A DNA stretch of 64,000 nucleotides from Lunularia cruciata (taxonomy: Eukaryota; Streptophyta; Marchantiopsida; Lunulariales; Lunulariaceae), in the NCBI GenBank assembly GCA_948567375.1, contig OX419755.1:48998291-49062290 (forward strand), given 5' to 3'. Below are positions 57,010 through 64,000 of this stretch, in pieces. Within the stretch, counting starts at the first letter, position 1. Each line of letters starts with the position of its first letter. The position numbers were made by a program, and so were the translations under genes. The notes under the pieces were generated by a model, which was not told where the DNA came from, did no database searches, and was given only the letters and a program-made list of their open reading frames with translations.

Positions 57010-57912
57010 TTACACATCTGAATCAGATTCAGATTCATCCTCCTCCGTGGAAGTCTCCTCTTCCATGCTTGTGTCCACACCTGAAGCTCCTTCTTCAAAA
57101 TCTGATTCCCAATAATCAGAAGATGGTGTATTTGAATGTGAAGTGTTGGTAGTGTTAGTCACAAAAACTGTGACTCTATGGTTTGATGGCCCAATCCTCA
57201 AGTACCCTTTGTGCCATTGATCAGTTGTGCATGGTGCTCTCAACCATGGCCTCCCAAGAAGTAAGTCATAGCTTGAATCCTTCAAGACTTGGAAAGTCAT
57301 GAGATTTTGAACTCTCATAACTGAAACTACCACTTTATCCATCACCCCTACTGGTCGAACCTGTTGCTTGTTTGCCATGCTCACCACAAATGTTGAAGGT
57401 CTTGAGGGTATCATACTCAACTTCTTCATCAACCTTTCTGACATGGCATTTACCGCTGATCCTCTATCAACCAATGCATCCTTGATGTTGTGACCATTCA
57501 CTCTCATATCAATTTTGGAGGCATATTCACAAGCCTCCTATGGTGCTGGCTTGGCATCCACCACCCCCATTGATACTAGAACTTTTGCCTTCTTCTTCCT
57601 CTTGCTCCTTGTAGAACTCATACCACCTATAAGCTCCTTTCTCAAGGTAGGGTTCAAAGCAATCAATTGGCCCACTGTGATGTTAGCCTTGTGACTACCA
57701 ACATCCTCCAACACATTGTAGTTCCATTGTTGCTTTGAAATCATGAAATCCTCCATCCCCAACTTCTTCCTTGGAGTCTTTGTTGTTGATGGTGTTGAGG
57801 TGCGAGTGCTCCTAGTAGACATAGGAGTATCCTTACTTGAAGTAAATCCTTGAGAAGAATGAACATCCTCTGCAAAACAAACTCTCTTCTTCTCTTGTGC
57901 CAAAAGCTCCAA
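57010..57912 (-). pseudogene. gag-protease linker and protease, element III
   Basis: 57538-57912 holds a basic Ser/Thr-rich linker (TRTSTPSTTKTPRKK). 57010-57507 holds the protease, with active site ALVDRGSAVN (Gly to Arg against element II, so probably dead), then SYDLLLGRPWLRAP and an acidic tail. A stop at 57538 splits them. Confidence 0.85.
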
Positions 57913-57939
57913 ATTAAGACCCTTGGAGTTTGAGCACTC

Positions 57940-58971
57940 TCACTTCTCATACTTGCTCTCCACCACATCTATGGATGCTATCCCCTTACCTTTGTTTGGA
58001 TTAGGAGCCACTTGGGTTTCACTACCTCCCTCTTTCCCTCTATTGGCTCCCTCATAACCCCTTCCTCCATGGTAAGTGGAATTTGGGCAATTCCTTTGGA
58101 TATGGCCTCTTCCTCCACAACCAAAACAATTTCTATCATTGAAATTGTTGGCTGGTTGAACTCCTCTATATGGATAGTTTCCATAACTCCTAGGCCCTCT
58201 CCCTAGATTCTGATCCACCTCTCTCTTCTCCCATAGTTGCACCACATTGATCTTGAGATCCACAAGTTGTTCTATGATGGCTTGAAGTGGATCCTTTGGT
58301 GGAGGTGCAAGAATTGGAGCAACTACTACTTGTGGTGCAACCCTTGTCACCAAAGTATCAAAAGTTCCACCATACTTGTAGCCTTGAGGAGGATGCACAA
58401 CCTCCTTCACCACCAAATCACTCTCATCCCCTTCCAAACTCTCCTCCATACGAATTGCTATCTTGATAGCTTCAACCTTGGAAGAAGGTTTCTCATATCT
58501 CACCTTGCTTCTAATTTGTGGTCTCAACCCTCCCACAAAAATCTTGGTGAGCATGGACCCTATGCCAATCATTGTAGTCTCCACATCATCCTCACCTTTC
58601 CTCAACACTATACAAAATCTGGACTCTAACTTTTCCACTCTTTCCACATAGACTCTCACTTTCTCTCCATCTCCTTGCTTGAGAAATGTAACCTCACTCA
58701 TCAATCTCTCATAATTCTCATCAGGAAGAAAGTTCTCAATGAGTGCTGAAGTCAAAGTCTCCCAAGACTCCTCTTCCCTATCTCTCCTTTCTCTTTTTTG
58801 GTATTCTTACTCATACCATGTAAGTGCTCCATCCTCAAAGGAATCTGGTAATAATGAGGCCCACTCATTCTTCCTCCTCTCATTGTTTCCTATGCAAGCT
58901 CTCTTGAAGTCTCTCACAAAGGCCTCCACATCTTCTCCATCCTTGCCAAAGAAAACGGGAAGTTTCCCCAT
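57940..58971 (-). pseudogene. gag of element III
   Basis: Starts at ATG 58971 (MGKLPVFFGKDGEDVEAFVR) and passes ASLLPDSFEDGALTWYE, typical of the retrotransposon capsid domain. It has an in-frame TAA near 58810, then continues 271 codons to a CCHC knuckle NCFGCGGRGHIQRNCP and a Gly-rich tail. It ends at a TGA (57940) where element II has Gly. Confidence 0.88.
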
Positions 58972-59207
58972 CTTAACCTCTCACTATCTTTCTCTTCTCT
59001 CAATTTTTCTTTTTCTCTTTTCTTTTCTCTCACTCTATAACTAATAGAGTATATAAATGACTTACACCATTTGAGAGTAATCCACCCTAGGGAACACAAA
59101 AGGTTCAGGTTGATCCAAGATTTCTATAACAACATCAAATCCTAGAGTGCATATTAATCAAACCCTCATGGATAGTTTATCCATAAGTTGAAAGATTATC
59201 TCCATCA

Positions 59208-59681
59208 CTAAACTTGAGAACTAGCTGATGAAGGTGGTAGTATTTTTGTAGCTGTACTAAGACTCTCTCCAAGATCCTTCACCAAAGTCTCCAAAAGTGA
59301 TTTTACTCCACTACACTCATGTCCTTTTGGAAGTCCTTCAACTCCACAAACCTCACACAACTCCTTGGTCTTAGATCTTCTCCCTCCCAATCTTGGTGAA
59401 GAAGGTCCAACATGCAAACCCAAGTCAAGTAAGCCTCTCCTTTCTCTCAATCTCTTGCTCTCAAAGGTCAATGGACATGAACTTGCCTTATGTCCCTTCT
59501 CTCTACACAAAAAGCACTTAGACTCACTCTTTCCTCCAAGTGGTGTAGGTTTTTGGATCCTCTCAACACTCTCTTCAAATTCTATTGTAAACTCTCTTTT
59601 TCTCAAATCCACCCCTACAATCACCTCAAACCCTTGGGAAACCTTGCATAATCTCAATTTCCACTCTTGATGACCCTCCAT
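59208..59681 (-). CDS. CCHC zinc-knuckle ORF upstream of gag, element III
   Basis: 157 codons, uninterrupted, same length as in element II. The knuckle reads CFLCREKGHKASSCP; the spacing ligands are intact, and one Gly next to the second Cys is changed to Arg. The downstream CEVCGVEGLPKGHEC group is kept. Against element II there are about ten amino-acid changes. Confidence 0.7.
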   Translation of the reverse strand: MEGHQEWKLRLCKVSQGFEVIVGVDLRKREFTIEFEESVERIQKPTPLGGKSESKCFLCREKGHKASSCPLTFESKRLRERRGLLDLGLHVGPSSPRLGGRRSKTKELCEVCGVEGLPKGHECSGVKSLLETLVKDLGESLSTATKILPPSSASSQV

Positions 59682-60328
59682 GTTCCCAAGATGAATCTAA
59701 ACACTCAAACATGCTTTTTGTTGATCTCAAACTCCTCATGCATGAGATCTCCACTTTGCAGAATTGACCCTTCCTCACAATGTCACTCAAATCTCCCAAC
59801 AAGTATGTCAAAATCCTCTGAATTCTTTCACACTTGATCAAAACTTTAGGGCATCCCTCCTTGCAAAATTTCAGATCTTTTCATTGAGCCATTTGGCCTA
59901 TACACTTTTCTATTCAGCACATATATTTCAGATTTGGTCTGAAAACCACCCCCCTCACTTTAAAAACTCATCACTCTTTGCGCAAGAACGATCTCTCTCT
60001 AAATTTTGTGGCAGTAGGTAGGATACAATGCACTAAATTGTCTTGGAAATTTTCAGGACAATTCACTGAAAATTGAAGAAATGGAAAACTCTGTACAATT
60101 CTCTAGAGAGCATGCAGTTGCGGGAGCACTTTACCCTATCAACTTTCAAACATTCTAGCCCAGTGCGCATAGTAGCTCTCACAATAATTTCAAGTGTGCT
60201 AACTGAAAGATAACCCAAGCTATCATGTGTAGAAATCTCAAGTCCAGATCTCAAGCTTGATATTTTGCCCAAAATCACTTTAATCCCCAAAATCTGCAAT
60301 CCACCTCACACAATCTCTCCAATTCCTC

Positions 60329-60499
60329 TCATGTGTACAAGATGTACAAAATCACCTCAAAGATATCATAATGAACTACATTATATACAAATGGATCTTG
60401 GTTCTCTAACATAAGTTCAGCCCTCTCCTCTCCTAATGTTCTCTCCAAGTGAGCTCTCATAGCCTCCTTCTGCCTAATGTAGTATTGAACGCGGAACAT
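60329..60499 (-). CDS. 57-codon leader ORF, element III
   Basis: MFRVQYYIRQKEAMRAHLER and the rest match the element II leader ORF at the same position after the primer site. No stops in either copy. Confidence 0.4.
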   Translation of the reverse strand: MFRVQYYIRQKEAMRAHLERTLGEERAELMLENQDPFVYNVVHYDIFEVILYILYT

Positions 60500-60517
60500 T
60501 ATCTTGCCTTCTAGAGA

Positions 60518-60536
60518 GGTCTCGGCAACGGAACCA
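60518..60536 (-). other. Primer binding site, element III
   Basis: TGGTTCCGTTGCCGAGACC on minus, one base different from element II. Confidence 0.7.
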
Positions 60537-60540
60537 AAAA

Positions 60541-61229
60541 TATGAGCCGGCCTATCTCTCACTCAGGATGAACCTCTGATGGCTATTATGGTAGCGCACC
60601 ATGGACTAAGAATGCAAGGAACCCAAACTCCATCATACTCCTCCAAGGCTAACACTCCAAGACTCAAGACATTGCTCACTAGAGAACTCAATGAGAGAGA
60701 GATAGGTGCAATTGAAAGGATGATGAGTACCTCCTCACCCCTTGTTTATATACTTGTGAAATAGTTACGTACCAAAGTTACTAATTACCGTAGTAACTCA
60801 AGTTACTAGACTAAAAGTCAAGTAAAGTCAAAAAGTAGAAAGGAATATCCATTCACATGGGCATATTCCCCTAAGCATGTGGTCTTATCTTAACCCAACC
60901 ACTAAGTCAAGGATTCATTCACATGGGCTATCCTTGGACTAAAGAAGAATCCAAAACAAAAAGCTTGTGGGCCCGAAAGTTCTCAACTCTTTCCTCAAAG
61001 CCAAACACCTAGGAATAATACCAAGTCAACACACTAAAATCCAAAATAGTGGTGCTCATCTTTTCTACTTCCTCTAAAGTAAGGTCCTCTCTATCTTAGA
61101 TATAACTAACTTTAGCTAACCATGACTAATATAGAACCATCCTTTATCTCTATATAAATAATCTCTTAAGTACTTGTAATACCAAGCTAAATATCACAAT
61201 ACCACACACATGCACAAATAAGTGTTACA
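60541..61229 (-). repeat. 5' LTR of element III
   Basis: In plus orientation it starts TATGAGCCGG (terminal TG changed to TA) and ends AAGTGTTACA. Confidence 0.92.
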
Positions 61230-61554
61230 GTACATGGATAGTTGACATATCAACAAGCTCCACCCTTAGATTACTTGCTTTGATGGATGATATGTCAATC
61301 CTAGTCCCATTTAGTTTGTCAAACAGGCTTTGACTAGAGGGAATATTTTAGGGAATCTTCTTGTAGGAATCTTAAAATCACATGGGTGAGGTACCATTGG
61401 AAAGCTCTTTTGAGATAAAGTAGGAGTACAAGGCTAACATTTTTTTCCAAGATGAATGTGTATATTTTTAGGCCTAATTCATTTGTTTAGGCCTCCAAAA
61501 TTGCCACTAAAGTTTTTAGGCCTACTTTGACTTCTACCCTATTAGAAGAAGTGA
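61230..61554. repeat. Older repeat split by element III (right part) and flank
   Basis: 61253-61330 matches 63081-63146. The rest is unrecognised. Confidence 0.6.
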
Positions 61555-61830
61555 TCTTTTGGTGATACCTCTATCTGATCTACTTTTTCCATCATGTGTA
61601 ACATCTTTCCAAATGTCACCACTCCAAGTTTCACCTCTAGATCATATGCTTAACTATTGATTCTAAAGTTTCCAAGCATGTTTTGGTTTTTGGTCTAGTA
61701 GTCAAAGTACACTTTTAATGATACCTTTGTCTGATCTACTTAGTCCAATATTTATAACATCATTCTAGATATTACCAAACCAAATTTCATCTCTAGATCA
61801 TATGTCTAGCTATTGGTGTTATAGATAGTC
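61555..61830. repeat. Two diverged tandem units, also found at 13850-13975
   Basis: Units at about 61555-61665 and 61715-61830 both carry GATACCT.T.TCTGATCTACTT, TAACATC and TTTCA.CTCTAGATCATATG. Confidence 0.6.
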
Positions 61831-61837
61831 ATCCGTT

Positions 61838-62900
61838 GGTGTACTCTCCAAGTGTTGAAACAACCTTTTCTATGCCATGAAAGGTGTGAACAAAGTCATG
61901 TTTTGCATCTACTGTAGATCACACAAACTATCAAACTCCTCTATAAAGTCATCCAACTCAACGGTACCCATTGTACCAAAGTAGTGCTTAGGTCCTTTGG
62001 AGGCCCCATAAATCTTATCCATGTACCACACAAATGCATAAGTGCACTCTCAATTGAATTAGCTAATGTATCAATCTCCAAATCAATGTCAATATCCTCT
62101 CTCACTAGGACTTGAGATACATGTTGATATCAAATGCCACTTTGTATAAACCCACTCTGTATTGTAGTGATATCTTTTCTAGAATCCCCAAAGAATTCTA
62201 TTGTGATAATGTAACTCAAACTGCAATCGTAACCACCACAAGTACCCCACTAAGGATCACCACTAAATGCCACCACCAACTGAATACCATTCACTAATGT
62301 AGCTCTAACTATGACAACTACACTAGGAAAAGAGCAACCTATAACCTACATCATAACATGCATTCTCATGGTCTAATGTCATCATTTCTTACCTCATTGA
62401 AGAGAAACATAGGTAGACTAATTGGTCATCATTCCATCCTCGCTACCAAGAGCACCAACACTCTAAAGTCATGGTATTTCACACAAACATGGTGTACAAA
62501 CAAGAGGTAGAGAATAGAGAGATCCAATCATAAGAAGTCTAAACAAAAACCCTCCATCTCATAAATCAACATTGGATTGAATCTACCACCATTTGGCATT
62601 TAACATAATAGGAGTGTCTATCTACTCCTAAGCTACCACGATCACCAAGGATGGGATTAGACTGCCTCTCCTAGCCAAAGCTACATGTGTATAAGTACCA
62701 ATCAAGCAATCTCTAGGACAACACTTGAGGGTAGACTAATTGGCAAGGGCACCAGTCTAAGAATTAGAGATATGAAGTTCAAGCCTTGTTGTGCAAAATC
62801 TAGGAAGGTGCATAGATTTTGCCAAATAATGACCAAAAACTACCAAGAACTCATCTAATTGGCTAGCCTCATGCTAAAAAGTTGGCTTCTTAGCCCTTCT
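61838..62900 (+). repeat. Diverged 1.1-kb repeat, partner of 50445-51560
   Basis: See the partner entry. Same orientation, 11.4 kb apart, outside element III. Confidence 0.75.
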
Positions 62901-62907
62901 AAGCTTT

Positions 62908-63143
62908 GTAGTGTAATCTTCCAAGGATATAAGATCTGAGAAGAAACACACCATGAGAAACACACGACTTCACACTCAAACCTCCCATGCCCCAAAGGAG
63001 CACCTTCTCTTTATTATATAGACAAAGAGGACCTCCTCCAAGGAAGCTCCACCCTAGGATTAGGCATATTGATAGGTGACATGTCAACAAGCTCCACCCT
63101 TGGATTACTTACTTGGATGGGGGACATGTTGGTCTTGGTCCTA
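62908..63143. repeat. Intact copy of the repeat split by element III
   Basis: Gives the uninterrupted order of the segments found at 53260-53405 and 61230-61330. Contains TTTATTATATAG, which may be an LTR TATA region. Confidence 0.65.
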
Positions 63144-63295
63144 AAAAGCCAACCTCATAAAACACAAGAAGGATGGGAAAAACCCCACCTAAGGGTGGCT
63201 TATATCAGGTTTAGACTTTCTGCTATGCACTTTTGCAACAAAGCAGGAAAATTACTCATCCTCTTATTTTCCTTCATCAATCAAGAAAGTTCTAA
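63144..63295 (+). repeat. Tail repeat copy G (about 152 bp)
   Basis: Reverse-complement match to copy F over the full length. Reads KANLIKHKKDGKNPT then TAA. It interrupts the junction between the 62908-63143 repeat and a protease fragment. Confidence 0.75.
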
Positions 63296-64000
63296 TGTTC
63301 CAATGTTTGTAATGATTCAATCCTCTTTGTTTGCTCATTAGGTAGCTCTACTTCTTTGCTCTCATCTCTCTCTAGATCCATTCCCAATCTTATTGCAACA
63401 GAGCAAGACAAGAAATTCTCTATTGCTCTTGGATCTATTAATACTTTCACTTGATTGCCTTCTAGGACTCCATTCATGACAATAAATTATGAGGTTGCCT
63501 TTCAGGATCTTTCAACTCTCATTTTCTTCCTTCCCTTGCTTTTATGCTTCCTTATTGAGCCAGTAAAGCCACGAGGTATATTTATTAGTGATCTTTATTT
63601 TCCAAAGTGATTTCCACCTCCTCTTCTTCAATGTTTCTCTCCATGTTGTTCAAAGATTGCATGTATGAAGGTCAAGGGCCTCTAGGGAGGCAAGCACAAC
63701 AGTTGCTAGATATGTGCCCAATACAACCATAATTGTAACAATAGCATTGTTCTCCTCAAGTTCCTTCTCCTTGTAGGACTCCATCTCTTTGTTCTTCTAC
63801 ACATCCCTACTCTCCTTGAAGTGGTCGTGCTCCTTGGTCTCGAAACCAATGGTTGCCTAGTTCCATTGATATTATTCCACCCATGTGTGGCATTTCTGCC
63901 TGATAATGTTGAGGTAGAACTACTCCTTCACCTCCACCCAATGCCCTTGTTATTCTTTGTGCACAAGCAATGGCTTCAACTACCGTGCAAGGATTTGGAA
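63296..64000 (-). pseudogene. gag-protease remnant of another LTR retrotransposon, runs off the window
   Basis: Protease part (63292-63477): GVLEGNQVKVLIDPRAIENFL, where the D-S-G-A motif is changed to D-P-R-A, and RLGMDLE. Near 63700-63750, minus reads a zinc-knuckle with one Cys replaced by Tyr (CYNYGCIGHISSNC). Between them the frame is broken. Probably a Ty3/Gypsy element. Confidence 0.65.

Larger units (their letters stand above)
53406..61229 (-). mobile_element. Element III: Ty3/Gypsy LTR retrotransposon, same family as II, complete length, broken
   Basis: 7,824 bp. LTRs of about 690 bp differ at about 20 or more sites by eye, so it inserted earlier than element II. It has the same gene order as II and a full gag region. 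No matching 5-bp repeats are seen at the edges (TGAGG left, GTACA right), but the host repeat is continuous across the insertion. Breaks include stops in gag, a changed protease active site, a frameshift in RT and a nonsense codon in integrase. Confidence 0.92.

Noticed and set aside
1-64000. CRISPR arrays, bacterial operons, rRNA genes
   Set aside because: Nothing of the kind is present. Tandem arrays here are microsatellites or transposon repeats, and the gene structure is eukaryotic.

Overview
This window is nuclear DNA of a land plant. It has one multi-exon plant osmosensor-type histidine kinase gene with GT-AG introns, a U6 snRNA-like sequence, and many plant LTR retrotransposons primed by plant-type tRNA binding sites. 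The kinase is clearly AHK1/ATHK1-like but diverged from angiosperm AHK1 as I know it. That divergence and the style of the repeats make a non-flowering plant (bryophyte, lycophyte or fern) a reasonable guess, but I cannot name the species.

Layout. (1) 1-7.5 kb: a dead chromodomain-bearing Ty3/Gypsy element (element I, minus strand) sits inside an older, more decayed relative whose 5' half and 5' LTR survive at 5.5-7.5 kb. (2) 7.5-22.4 kb: mostly unrecognised, AT-rich sequence. It holds a retroelement protein fragment, a U6 snRNA pseudogene with a fold-back 5' end, and several copies of a short dispersed repeat that can be read as the lysine-rich C-terminal end of one protein. (3) 22.4-30.2 kb: the AHK1-like hybrid histidine kinase gene, plus strand, 13 proposed exons, about 1,413 codons. 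It is the only clearly functional host gene. (4) 30.2-38.2 kb: more copies of the tail repeat, several near-perfect inverted repeats, a broken DDE transposase (PIF/Harbinger-like) and a purine-only tract. (5) 38.2-45.5 kb and 53.4-61.2 kb: two complete-length but broken members of a second Ty3/Gypsy family (elements II and III, both minus strand, LTRs about 690 bp). Both carry an uninterrupted 157-codon CCHC zinc-knuckle ORF between the leader and gag. Element II has lost about 481 bp of gag. (6) 45.5-53.4 kb and 61.2-64 kb: older repeats, including an inverted pair of about 550-bp LTR-like sequences, a diverged 1-kb repeat pair with a tRNA-like head, a solo LTR of the element I family, and the edge of another gag-protease fragment running off the right end.

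How it works together. The kinase gene is a single island in repeat-rich DNA. Its product should span the plasma membrane twice, sense through an extracellular loop, autophosphorylate a His in exon 5, and pass the phosphate to an Asp in a C-terminal receiver encoded across exons 12 and 13. Every retrotransposon coding region carries stops, frameshifts or damaged catalytic residues. The most unusual signals are the dispersed 'tail exon' family, whose reading frame is shared between widely separated copies on both strands, and the extra CCHC ORF of elements II and III.
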